From Kerstersia gyiorum (lineage in GTDB: Bacteria > Pseudomonadota > Gammaproteobacteria > Burkholderiales > Burkholderiaceae_B): DNA of 64,000 nt. The notes below the pieces were generated by a model. That model was not told where the DNA came from. It did no database searches and saw only the letters and a list, made by a program, of their open reading frames with translations. Where the stretch lies: assembly GCF_004216755.1 (NCBI RefSeq), contig NZ_SGWZ01000003.1, positions 186,001 through 250,000 of the forward strand. The letters run 5' to 3'. Below, in pieces: positions 32,493 to 40,709 of the stretch (its first letter is position 1; every line of letters begins with the position of its first letter). A program made the position numbers and the translations under genes.

Positions 32493-32937
32493 AGCCACGC
32501 CGCTGGACACCCTGATCGACCTGGCGCGCCAGCGCACCGACGACGCCCTGCAAGCGTTCGGCCAGGCCCAGGGCAAGTGCAACCAGGCCCGCCAGCAGTT
32601 GCAGGCGCTGCATGAATACAGCGATGACTACCGGCATAACCTGCAACACGGCATGGGGCAAGGCATGCAAACGGCGACTTACCGCAATTATTCGTCGTTT
32701 CTCGACAGTCTGGATCAGGCCATCGCGCAGCAAAATGGGATATTGCAATCTCAGCAGCGGCAATTGGAAGCATTGCGCCAACGCTGGCTGGATGAGAAAC
32801 GCAAGCTGGACGCCTATGTGACACTGGCCACGCGGCGCACGCACGCAGCCGACCTCGTCGCCCAGCGTCGCGAACAGCGCGCCATGGACGAGGTTTCCGC
32901 ACGCCTGGCGCGCCAGCCCCTGGCTTACGCCCCCTGA
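32485..32937 (+). CDS. fliJ: Flagellar export chaperone FliJ
   Basis: This 150-residue protein is predicted to be almost entirely coiled coil (QAQGKCNQARQQLQALHEY, then FLDSLDQAIAQQNGILQSQQ). That is the FliJ pattern, a stalk inside the FliI ring resembling the gamma subunit of F1. Sequence conservation in this family is low, so the position between fliI and fliK carries much of the identification. Confidence 0.88.
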   Translation: MSEATPLDTLIDLARQRTDDALQAFGQAQGKCNQARQQLQALHEYSDDYRHNLQHGMGQGMQTATYRNYSSFLDSLDQAIAQQNGILQSQQRQLEALRQRWLDEKRKLDAYVTLATRRTHAADLVAQRREQRAMDEVSARLARQPLAYAP

Positions 32938-32970
32938 TTCCACGCCTGTCCATTTTCCTGCCCGCCCATC

Positions 32971-34401
32971 ATGACGAGTCCCCCCCCCCTGGTACAAGCC
33001 AACCAAGCGCTGGAATCCGTGCGAGATCAGGCCGCCGCCCAGCGCCGCGGCGAGGCCCGGCACCTGGAAAACCGAGGCCTGCGGGACACCTTAGAATTTT
33101 CGGCGCTTATGGCGCGCCAACAGTTGCGGCCGCACGAAGCGCAAGGCAATGCCTCGCGCCCCGCCGGAGACTCTGACACGGCAGAAGAAACGGATGCCCT
33201 TGCGCAGGCGCAAGCGGCAACCGAGGCCAGAACGCACCCGGATGCCACAGCCGCCATGACCCTGGCCGCCACCACGCCGCCGGCAGCGACCGGCGCCAGA
33301 GACGCAGCCGCCACGCTGGCGCCGGATGCCGCCGGCCATGGCGATGCCAATGACCCGGACGGCCTGCGCAACACCATGCTGTTCCTGGCCCAGACGCAAC
33401 GCCCGGCCGCTGCCGGCGGCGCGCAGGCACGGACGGCCAGCATGAGCGGACCTGCCCCGGCGGAGCGCCACACGGATGCCACGTGGCCTGAAACCGGACC
33501 AGAAGAAACGCAGGACAGCCTGCGCGCCAGCTTCCTGACCAACGGATTGGCGCCAAGTGCAAGGGCTCAGGTCGGCCGTAGCCGCAGCGGCGCCAGCATG
33601 GTCACCGCGGGCCGGGAACCCCGTGCCATTGCGGGGAAAACGGCGGCTGAACCTGCCCTGCCAAGCCGGCCCGGCCTCCGCCACGCAGGTGCGGCCACCG
33701 GCGCGCGCCTCGCGCCAGCCGCAGAAGCCGGCTCTGCAGACGCGGCCCAAGCCAGGCTCGTGGCAGACACATTCAGCACGGGCATCGCGGCAGAAACCCG
33801 CGGCACGGAGGAAGCGTCTCCGGGCCTATCAATGCAGGTTGCGCCAGCCCCTACCGGCTTGCCGGCCGCCAGCCCGACGGGCGGGCTTCTGCATGGTGCG
33901 CCCGGCACCGCACCGGCGCCGCATGCCGGCGCGCTGCCGCAACACCTGGACAGCCCCGCCTGGCAATCCGCACTGAGCCAGCAATTCCTGCGCCTGGGGC
34001 AATTTGCCGCCGGCCAGCAATCGGTCGTTCAGCAAATGGACCTGAGCCTCAATCCGGCCTCGCTGGGCCCATTGCGCATCATGATGACCGTACAGGACGG
34101 CGTTGCCCATGCCTGGATCAACACGGCCCACTCACATGTCCGCCAAAGCATAGAATCCGCCCTGCCGCAGTTGCAGGACGCCCTGGCCGATACCGGCCTG
34201 ACCCTGGCGGATACCCAGGTCAGCGACCAGCCCGGGGCGGGCCATGAACAGGCTCAGGCATTTTTCCAGGCTGCGCTGCGCCAGGCCCGCAGTGGCCCAT
34301 CCGCCAACGTCACCGATAGCGGTGCGGCCTCGCTGGCAAGCGCCGGCAGGGCACCGGCCCGGGTATTGCGCCCCGATGCGCTGCTGGACACTTTCGCCTG
34401 A
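32971..34401 (+). CDS. fliK: Flagellar hook-length control protein FliK
   Basis: The product has 476 residues. The first 330 are low-complexity, Ala/Pro/Thr-rich and probably extended, as expected for the molecular ruler. The conserved C-terminal domain begins near QQFLRLGQFAAGQQSVVQQM and contains LSLNPASLGPLRIMMTVQDG (trimmed to the core), the typical FliK hydrophobic block that meets FlhB and switches export specificity. It follows fliJ after 33 bases and closes the first fli operon. A 153-base gap then precedes fliL. Confidence 0.9.
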   Translation: MTSPPPLVQANQALESVRDQAAAQRRGEARHLENRGLRDTLEFSALMARQQLRPHEAQGNASRPAGDSDTAEETDALAQAQAATEARTHPDATAAMTLAATTPPAATGARDAAATLAPDAAGHGDANDPDGLRNTMLFLAQTQRPAAAGGAQARTASMSGPAPAERHTDATWPETGPEETQDSLRASFLTNGLAPSARAQVGRSRSGASMVTAGREPRAIAGKTAAEPALPSRPGLRHAGAATGARLAPAAEAGSADAAQARLVADTFSTGIAAETRGTEEASPGLSMQVAPAPTGLPAASPTGGLLHGAPGTAPAPHAGALPQHLDSPAWQSALSQQFLRLGQFAAGQQSVVQQMDLSLNPASLGPLRIMMTVQDGVAHAWINTAHSHVRQSIESALPQLQDALADTGLTLADTQVSDQPGAGHEQAQAFFQAALRQARSGPSANVTDSGAASLASAGRAPARVLRPDALLDTFA

Positions 34402-34554
34402 AGCCATAGCCACGAATACCTGCTGAAACCAGGCTTTGTTCTCTGGGCAGGATTCCAGGCCGGTCGGGCACAATCTGGAATCGGGCGCACGCGGCAAGCG
34501 TCGCTTTCCGAACAGTCTTATCCCAGGCCCCAGGCGTTTTACTCCGTATTCCTC

Positions 34555-35097
34555 ATGCCAGATATCGACGCCAGCACGTCCCCTCCGCGCAAACGCAATC
34601 TCTTCCTGAAATTTGTCGGCGCAGTACTGCTCATCGTACTGTTTGCCTTCGCAGGCATTGGCGGTGCGTGGTTCTACGTCAACCGCGAACACCCGGTGGC
34701 TACCGATGCCACCCAGGCAAGCGAACCCGCTGACGCCACGTCCGCCGTCTCGAACGGCAGGGACCCGGACGCCAACGCACCCATGCCGATTTTCGTGGAT
34801 CTCACGCCTTTCACCGTCACGCTGTCCGACAATGTCATGGAACGGCTGGTGCACATGGCCATCACCGTCCGCCTCAGTGATGAAGAATCCAAGGAAAGGC
34901 TGCAACGCTACCTGCCGGAAGTGCGCAACCGCGTGCTGATGATCCTGACCGACCAATCCCCCGAAACCATTGCCAGCACACGCACCCGCGCACGGCTGTC
35001 ACAGGATATCTCCGAGGCCTTGAGCCGGCCCTTCAAACCGCTGGTGCGGGGCCAGCAGATCATCGACGTGCTCTTCACCGATTTCGTGGTGCAGTAG
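34555..35097 (+). CDS. fliL: Flagellar basal body-associated protein FliL
   Basis: The product has 180 residues with one N-terminal membrane helix (FVGAVLLIVLFAFAGIGGAW), a variable periplasmic linker and the conserved domain FVDLTPFTVTLSD to QQIIDVLFTDFVVQ. FliL rings surround the stator units and support torque. It is the first gene of fliLMNOPQR. No sigma-28 promoter is visible in front of it. Confidence 0.93.
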   Translation: MPDIDASTSPPRKRNLFLKFVGAVLLIVLFAFAGIGGAWFYVNREHPVATDATQASEPADATSAVSNGRDPDANAPMPIFVDLTPFTVTLSDNVMERLVHMAITVRLSDEESKERLQRYLPEVRNRVLMILTDQSPETIASTRTRARLSQDISEALSRPFKPLVRGQQIIDVLFTDFVVQ

Positions 35098-35103
35098 CGA
35101 ACC

Positions 35104-36114
35104 ATGGGCTACGAAGCATTCCTTTCTCAGGACGAGGTCGATGCGCTGGTCGCCGAGGTTTCCGGCGACACTTCCGCGCAGGATGCCGCCGAGCAGGCTG
35201 ATGCGGGCGCGGTAAGGGCCTACGACCTGGGCTCGCCGGACCGCATCGTGCGCCGGCGCATGCAGACGCTGGAACTCATCAACGAACGCTTCGGCCGCAA
35301 TATCCGCAGCGCGCTGCTGCAATTCATGCGGCGCAGCGCCGACGTTTCCGTCAGCAGCCTGCGCATCATGAAATACATAGATTTCGAGCGCAACCTGCCC
35401 GTGCCCAGCAACCTGAACATGGTTGCCATGCGCCCGCTGCGAGGCTCCGCGCTGTTCGTCTTCGACCCCAGCCTGGTCTTCCTGGTGGTGGACAGCCTCT
35501 TTGGCGGCAGCGGCCGCTATCACACGCGAGTCGAAGGACGCGAGTTCACCCTGACCGAACAGCGCGTCATCCAGCGCCTGCTGCGGCTGACACTGGATTG
35601 CTACGGCAAGTCGTGGGAGCCGGTCTACCCGATAGACTTCGAATACATCCGTTCCGAGATGCACACGAAGTTCGCCAGCATCACCGACAGCAATGAAGCC
35701 GTGGTGGTCAGCGCCTTTCGCATCGAGTTCGGCACGGTAGGCGGCACCCTGCATATCTGCCTGCCGTATTCCATGATCGAACCGATCCGCGACCTGCTGA
35801 CCCGCCCGCTGCAGGACGCGTCGCTGGACGCCGCCGATCGCCGCTGGACCTCGCTGCTGGCACGCGAAGTACGCCAGGCCGAAGTCACGCTGGCAGCGCA
35901 GTTCGGGCACATCCCCCTGAAACTGCAGGATTTGCTGAAGTTGAAGATCGGCGACGTTCTGCCGCTGGAAAGGCCGGAAACCGTTCAGGCCAGCGTGAAC
36001 AACGTGCCGGTAATGGAATGCGAATATGGCCGGCACAACGGCAGTTATGCGCTGCGCGTGCGGCAGATCCTTGCGCACCCGGACCTTGATTCGAATGAGA
36101 TTGACGCACTATGA
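35104..36114 (+). CDS. fliM: Flagellar motor switch protein FliM
   Basis: This 336-residue C-ring protein binds phosphorylated CheY through its N-terminal segment: FLSQDEVDALVAEVSGD matches the conserved LSQDEIDALL motif. The middle domain contains GRYHTRVEGREFTLTEQR and the C-terminal SpoA-like domain contains IGDVLPLERPETVQA. It starts 7 bases after fliL and overlaps fliN by 4 bases. Confidence 0.96.
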   Translation: MGYEAFLSQDEVDALVAEVSGDTSAQDAAEQADAGAVRAYDLGSPDRIVRRRMQTLELINERFGRNIRSALLQFMRRSADVSVSSLRIMKYIDFERNLPVPSNLNMVAMRPLRGSALFVFDPSLVFLVVDSLFGGSGRYHTRVEGREFTLTEQRVIQRLLRLTLDCYGKSWEPVYPIDFEYIRSEMHTKFASITDSNEAVVVSAFRIEFGTVGGTLHICLPYSMIEPIRDLLTRPLQDASLDAADRRWTSLLAREVRQAEVTLAAQFGHIPLKLQDLLKLKIGDVLPLERPETVQASVNNVPVMECEYGRHNGSYALRVRQILAHPDLDSNEIDAL

Positions 36115-36659
36115 CGACTGATTCCTCGTCCCCGAACCCACCGCCCCTATCCGCCGATACGCTCGCGCAAGACCTGGGCGGCACGCAGGCTGACGGCCTG
36201 GCGCAAGCCGGCGAAAACGCCAGCGGCATGGACCTCTGGGAACAGGCGCTGGCCGAGCAGGCTGCCGCCACGGCGGCCAGCGCCCAGCCGGCGCCGGCCC
36301 AGGCTGACGCCACTTCCGCCCCTGCAAGTACAGCCGCCACCCCGAAGCGCGTGGACTTCCCGGCCCTGAGCGATACCGCCGGGACGTCGGTCAATGACCT
36401 GGATATCATCAAGGATATTCCGGTCCAGCTGACGGTCGAACTGGGGCGCACGCGCATCACCATCAAGAATCTGCTGCAGTTAGGCCAGGGTTCCGTCATC
36501 GAGCTCGATGGCCTGGCCGGCGAGCCCATGGATATTTTCGTCAATGGCTTCCTTATCGCCCAGGGCGAAGTGGTTGTCGTCGAAGACAAATACGGCATCC
36601 GCCTGACGGATATCGTGACGCCATCGGACCGCCTGAATCGCCTGAACAAAACCCGCTGA
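36111..36659 (+). CDS. fliN: Flagellar motor switch protein FliN
   Basis: The product has 182 residues. The C-terminal 80 are the SpoA domain (DIPVQLTVELGRTRITIKN, LAGEPMDIFVNGFLIAQGEV). About 95 residues before it are Ala/Gln-rich and variable, making the protein longer than the 137-residue E. coli FliN but usual for betaproteobacteria. It forms the base of the C-ring and docks FliH. Confidence 0.95.
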   Translation: MTTDSSSPNPPPLSADTLAQDLGGTQADGLAQAGENASGMDLWEQALAEQAAATAASAQPAPAQADATSAPASTAATPKRVDFPALSDTAGTSVNDLDIIKDIPVQLTVELGRTRITIKNLLQLGQGSVIELDGLAGEPMDIFVNGFLIAQGEVVVVEDKYGIRLTDIVTPSDRLNRLNKTR

Positions 36660-36661
36660 CC

Positions 36662-37030
36662 ATGGATTCCGGCTCGATATTGCGCATCATCGCCGCCCTG
36701 CTGGGCGTCATCAGCGCGATCCTGCTGGGCGCCTGGCTGATCCGCCGCAGCGGCGTGCTGGGCCAGCAGGCGCGACGCCACGATTTACGCGTACAGGCCA
36801 GCCTGGCGCTGGGGCCCCGGCACCGCATCGTACTGGTTTCCGTGGAAGGCGAACGCATGCTGCTGGGCCTGTCGCCGCAGAACATCCAGCATCTGGCAAC
36901 CCTGCCCCCCGGCGCCGCCGAGGCCGAGGCTGGCGACATCCCGGCTGCCAGCCTGCCAAACGGCAACGCCGCACCTGTGGCCGGCGCCTTCCAGCGGGCG
37001 TTGAACCAGTGGCGTGCAGCCCAGCCCTGA
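36662..37030 (+). CDS. fliO: Flagellar export assembly protein FliO
   Basis: This 122-residue protein has one N-terminal membrane helix (ILRIIAALLGVISAILLGAW) and the cytoplasmic FliO domain (LGPRHRIVLVSVEGERMLLG, then LSPQNIQHLATLP). It scaffolds the FliP pentamer during export gate assembly. It starts 3 bases after fliN and is followed by fliP after 11 bases. Confidence 0.9.
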   Translation: MDSGSILRIIAALLGVISAILLGAWLIRRSGVLGQQARRHDLRVQASLALGPRHRIVLVSVEGERMLLGLSPQNIQHLATLPPGAAEAEAGDIPAASLPNGNAAPVAGAFQRALNQWRAAQP

Positions 37031-37041
37031 ACCTGCCCATC

Positions 37042-37818
37042 ATGCATCTGCCTCGCCTGTCCAACGCCCGCTTCGCCGCCGCCTGCCTGGCGCCGCTGCT
37101 GTTCCTGGCCTGGCCCATGCCGGCCGCGCTGGCGCAATCGCTGGCCATGCCCGCACTGACTGCCACGCCCGCCGCCGACGGCGGCCAGATTTACTCGCTC
37201 AGCGTGCAAACGCTGCTGATGCTGACGCTCATCGGACTGCTGCCAGCCATGCTGCTGGCCATGACCGGCTTCACCCGCGTCATCATTGTGCTGGGCCTGT
37301 TGCGCAATGCCATGGGGACCGGCTCCTCGCCGCCCAATCAGGTGTTGATCGGGCTGGCGCTATTCCTGACCTTTTTCACGATGTCGCCGGTGTTCGACCG
37401 CATCTATGAAGACGCCTATACCCCGCTGTCGCAAGGCAGCATTTCCTTCGAGGCTGCCGTCGAGCGCGGCGCCCAGCCCTTGCGCGAATTCATGCTGGCC
37501 CAGACCCGGGAAAACGATCTGAGCCTGTTCGCCGGCATGGCGGGGCTGCCCGAACTGGAAGGTCCGGAACAGGTGCCCATGCGCGTGCTGATACCGGCCT
37601 TCATGACCAGTGAACTGAAAACGGCATTCCAGATCGGCTTCACCATTTTCATTCCCTTCCTGATCATCGACCTGGTCGTTGCCAGCGTGCTGATGGCGCT
37701 GGGGATGATGATGGTGCCGCCCGTCACCATTGCCCTGCCTTTCAAGTTGATGCTGTTCGTTCTGGCGGACGGCTGGACCTTGCTGCTGGGATCGCTGGCC
37801 CAGAGCTTCAATACCTGA
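37042..37818 (+). CDS. fliP: Flagellar export gate protein FliP
   Basis: This 258-residue core gate protein has a cleavable signal peptide (LAPLLFLAWPMPAALA), as known for FliP. The signature blocks are present: MTGFTRVIIVLGLLRNAMGT, PPNQVLIGLALFLTFF and IPFLIIDLVVASVLMALGMM. The ATG at 37042 fits the signal peptide; the upstream in-frame extension overlaps fliO. Confidence 0.95.
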   Translation: MHLPRLSNARFAAACLAPLLFLAWPMPAALAQSLAMPALTATPAADGGQIYSLSVQTLLMLTLIGLLPAMLLAMTGFTRVIIVLGLLRNAMGTGSSPPNQVLIGLALFLTFFTMSPVFDRIYEDAYTPLSQGSISFEAAVERGAQPLREFMLAQTRENDLSLFAGMAGLPELEGPEQVPMRVLIPAFMTSELKTAFQIGFTIFIPFLIIDLVVASVLMALGMMMVPPVTIALPFKLMLFVLADGWTLLLGSLAQSFNT

Positions 37819-37874
37819 CCTGCAACCGGCAAATGCGCCGCCACAGGCGCACCGCCCCATGCACCGGAGAAATC

Positions 37875-38144
37875 ATGACGCCCGAAGCGGTAATGACGCT
37901 GGCCTATGAAACCATCAAGATCGCGTTGTCCATTGCCGGACCGCTGCTGCTGGTCATCCTGCTAGTTGGCCTGGCCATCAGCATTTTCCAGGCCGCCACC
38001 CAGATCAACGAAATGACGCTGTCGTTCATCCCCAAGCTGCTGGCCATGTGCGGCACGCTGGTATTGCTCGGCCCTCTGCTGATCGAACAATTGGTGGACT
38101 ACATGCGCCAGCTGTTCAGCGCCATTCCCCAGTTCGCCCAGTAG
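37875..38144 (+). CDS. fliQ: Flagellar export gate protein FliQ
   Basis: This 89-residue protein has two membrane helices (ALSIAGPLLLVILLVGLAIS and LLAMCGTLVLLGPLLIEQL) joined by the family hallmark IFQAATQINEMTLSFIPK. The ATG at 37875 has a GGAGAA SD. It starts 56 bases after fliP, between fliP and fliR as in most flagellar operons. Confidence 0.95.
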   Translation: MTPEAVMTLAYETIKIALSIAGPLLLVILLVGLAISIFQAATQINEMTLSFIPKLLAMCGTLVLLGPLLIEQLVDYMRQLFSAIPQFAQ

Positions 38145-38163
38145 GCGCAAGGCCAGGACGGCC

Positions 38164-38949
38164 ATGATTGCCCTGACGCTGGACCAGCTTTACGGCTGGA
38201 TCCACGCTTTCATTCTTCCCTTCGCCCGCATCGGCGCGCTGATGCTGACCGCACCCGTGCTGGGCGACGCGGCCATCCCGAAGAAAATCAAGCTGGCCAT
38301 CGCGCTGGCGCTCACCCTGGCCCTGGCGCCTGCTGCCGGGCCAATTCCGGATATTCCACCAGGCTCCTGGCCCAGCCTGGCCATCATCGCCAGGCAGCTC
38401 CTGATCGGGTTGGCGATGGGCCTGTGCATGCGCGTGGTCTTTGCCGCCGTGCATACGGCGGGCGAATTTGTCGGCCTGCAAATGGGCCTGTCCTTCGCCA
38501 CGTTTTTCGACCCTGGCGCGGGTGCCAGCACCACCGTGCTGTCACGCCTGTTCAATGCGATTGCTGTCCTGCTGTTCCTGGCGCTGGATGGCCATCTGCT
38601 GATGATCGCCGGCCTGCAGCGTTCCTTCGAAAGCCTGCCGCTGGCGGCGCCGCTGGATTTCAGCGGCTGGGGCGTGCTGCTGGAATGGAGCAGCGCCATC
38701 ATCGTCTCCGGCCTGCTGATGGCATTGCCGCTGATCACCGCTTTATTGACCATCAACCTGGCGCTGGGCATTCTCAACCGGACAGCGCCGCAGATGTCTG
38801 TGTTTGCCGTCGGTTTTCCCGTGTCGCTGATTGCCGGCCTGCTGGCGCTGCTGGTCGTACTGCCCAACAGCAGCGGTTTTCTCGGCAATCTGATCCAGGA
38901 TGGCCTGGAAAACATGCTGCGCCTGGTACAGGCGCTGGCGGGAGGTTGA
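38164..38949 (+). CDS. fliR: Flagellar export gate protein FliR
   Basis: This 261-residue multi-helix protein has the family blocks FARIGALMLTAPVLGDAAIP, EFVGLQMGLSFATFFDPGAG and LNRTAPQMSVFAVGFP. It joins five FliP and four FliQ subunits in the export gate and contacts FlhB. It is the last gene of the operon. A convergent chemoreceptor gene ends 43 bases away, with no clear terminator between them. Confidence 0.95.
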   Translation: MIALTLDQLYGWIHAFILPFARIGALMLTAPVLGDAAIPKKIKLAIALALTLALAPAAGPIPDIPPGSWPSLAIIARQLLIGLAMGLCMRVVFAAVHTAGEFVGLQMGLSFATFFDPGAGASTTVLSRLFNAIAVLLFLALDGHLLMIAGLQRSFESLPLAAPLDFSGWGVLLEWSSAIIVSGLLMALPLITALLTINLALGILNRTAPQMSVFAVGFPVSLIAGLLALLVVLPNSSGFLGNLIQDGLENMLRLVQALAGG

Positions 38950-38992
38950 GCGGCCGCCTTGGGCAGCTCGCCCGCCGAGCCCGCCCACCACG

Positions 38993-40642
38993 CTAGTCGT
39001 CGCCCATCCCCTCGCCCGAGCCGCGCGTACCTGCAGCCTGGCGCTGGCTGGCCGGTGCCAGGCGGAAAACATGTTGCGCCACACGCAGGCCATCGACCCG
39101 CTCCATCAAGGTCTGCATGGCTTCGGCCAGACTGTCCACCAGCGAAGAATTCTGCTGCGTCTGGCCGTCGATCTGGTTCATCGCCAGGCTGACCTGTTCA
39201 ACACCGATATGCTGCTCGTTCGAGGCCAGCGAAATTTCGCTCATGGTCTGATCCACACGCTCGATGGCGGCCATGACCTGGTCCACCATGGAACCCGCCG
39301 CCTTGACCTTGCTGGCGCCAGCGTCCACCCTGCCAGTCGACTCCTGGATCAGGTCACGCACTTCGCGTGCCGCCTCCGCGCTCTTCTGCGCCAAAGAACG
39401 CACTTCGCCAGCCACGACGGCGAAACCCTTGCCAGCTTCCCCTGCCCGCGCCGCTTCCACTGCCGCGTTGAGTGCCAGGATGTTGGTCTGGAAGGCGATA
39501 CCGTCGATCAAGCGGATGATTTCCGATATTTTCGCTGAACCGGCTTCGATCTCTTTCATGGTTGCAGCCACGTCGCTGACGCTCGCCCCCGCCTGACCGG
39601 CAAGCTGGCGGCAGTCATGCGTCCACTGAGACACCTGCTTGACGTTGTCGACGTTGTGCTTGACGGTTGCACTCAACTCGTCAACGCTGGTGGCGGTCAT
39701 TTCCAGCGAGGCCGCAGATTCCTCAGTGCGTTGCTGCAGGTCTTTGTTGGCCGAACTGATGGTTTCCAGTACTGTCACCACACCACGGGTATTGCTGCGC
39801 ATATCCAGCGCCACGCTGTTCATGCCGCAACGCGTCATTTCCAGCGCAAAAGCCAGGCGTCCGACTGGATCATCATCATGGTATTGCAGCGCTGTCCCGA
39901 GATCCCCTGCCGCGAGCCGGAATGCGCGGTCCACCACCGCTTCGATGGATTTGCCCGTGCGCGCCGTGAGCCGCCAGCCATACAGGAAGATCAGCAAGGA
40001 TGCCAGCAGGGAGCCGCCCAGCAGCCACCACATCCCGGTGTCGCCGATGTCTGCCGCACGCAGGTGCCACAGCGAGGTCAGCGCCGCCAGCAGCACCATC
40101 AACGAAGAAAAGAACGCATAGCGCAACATGCTGGGCGCCAGCCAGGGCTTGGTCAGCTTGCGCAGTGCGCCTGCCAGTCCGCGCCAGCCGGTCGGGACAA
40201 TACGGCCACGCACCAGGCGGGCTGCCACCCGATGGCCGGCGCGCCAGCGTTCGTAATAATGCCGAGCGCGGGTTACATGTTGTTCACTGGGCTTGACGCG
40301 CACCGACGAAAACGCCACCACCTTGCCAGCTTCGCGTACCGGCGTGACATTGGCCAGCACCCAGTAAAAACCGCCGTCCTTGCGTCGGTTCTTCACGACG
40401 CCCAGCCACGAATTGCCGCTTTCCAGGGTTTGCCACAGATCGGCGAAGGCTTCCGGCGGCATGTCCGGATGGCGCACGATATTATGCGGCTGCCCCATCA
40501 ATTCTTCCCGTGTAAAACCGCTGGCAATCACGAACGCCTCGTTGGCGTAGGTGATGCGACCTTCCAGATCCGTGCGCGAAATCAGGTAATCCGATTCGCT
40601 CAGATGATATTCATGGTCATTGACCGGTTGGTTATTTCGCAT
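38993..40642 (-). CDS. aer: Aer-like methyl-accepting chemotaxis protein with PAS domain
   Basis: The product has 549 residues. An N-terminal PAS domain (SDYLISRTDLEGRITYANEAF to ANVTPVREAGKVVAFSSVRV, given here in part) matches Aer, which senses redox state or energy through FAD. Two membrane helices follow (FFSSLMVLLAALTSLWHL and WWLLGGSLLASLLIFLYGW), then a HAMP-like region and the signalling domain with the highly conserved hairpin tip IDGIAFQTNILALNAAVEAA. There is no C-terminal CheR-binding pentapeptide. It lies downstream of the other receptor gene, separated by 67 bases that include a GGCAAGGC/GCCTTGCC palindrome. FAD binding is inferred from the family. Confidence 0.88.
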   Translation of the reverse strand: MRNNQPVNDHEYHLSESDYLISRTDLEGRITYANEAFVIASGFTREELMGQPHNIVRHPDMPPEAFADLWQTLESGNSWLGVVKNRRKDGGFYWVLANVTPVREAGKVVAFSSVRVKPSEQHVTRARHYYERWRAGHRVAARLVRGRIVPTGWRGLAGALRKLTKPWLAPSMLRYAFFSSLMVLLAALTSLWHLRAADIGDTGMWWLLGGSLLASLLIFLYGWRLTARTGKSIEAVVDRAFRLAAGDLGTALQYHDDDPVGRLAFALEMTRCGMNSVALDMRSNTRGVVTVLETISSANKDLQQRTEESAASLEMTATSVDELSATVKHNVDNVKQVSQWTHDCRQLAGQAGASVSDVAATMKEIEAGSAKISEIIRLIDGIAFQTNILALNAAVEAARAGEAGKGFAVVAGEVRSLAQKSAEAAREVRDLIQESTGRVDAGASKVKAAGSMVDQVMAAIERVDQTMSEISLASNEQHIGVEQVSLAMNQIDGQTQQNSSLVDSLAEAMQTLMERVDGLRVAQHVFRLAPASQRQAAGTRGSGEGMGDD

Positions 40643-40709
40643 GCGGTATCTCGCAGTTCATAGCTGGCATCATCGTGGGCAAGGCGTGCCTTGCCTGCGG
40701 CGTGAACAC

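Noticed and set aside
40677..40695. GGCAAGGC/GCCTTGCC palindrome between the two receptor genes as a terminator
   Set aside because: No T run on either side. It could only be an RNA-stability hairpin or chance.
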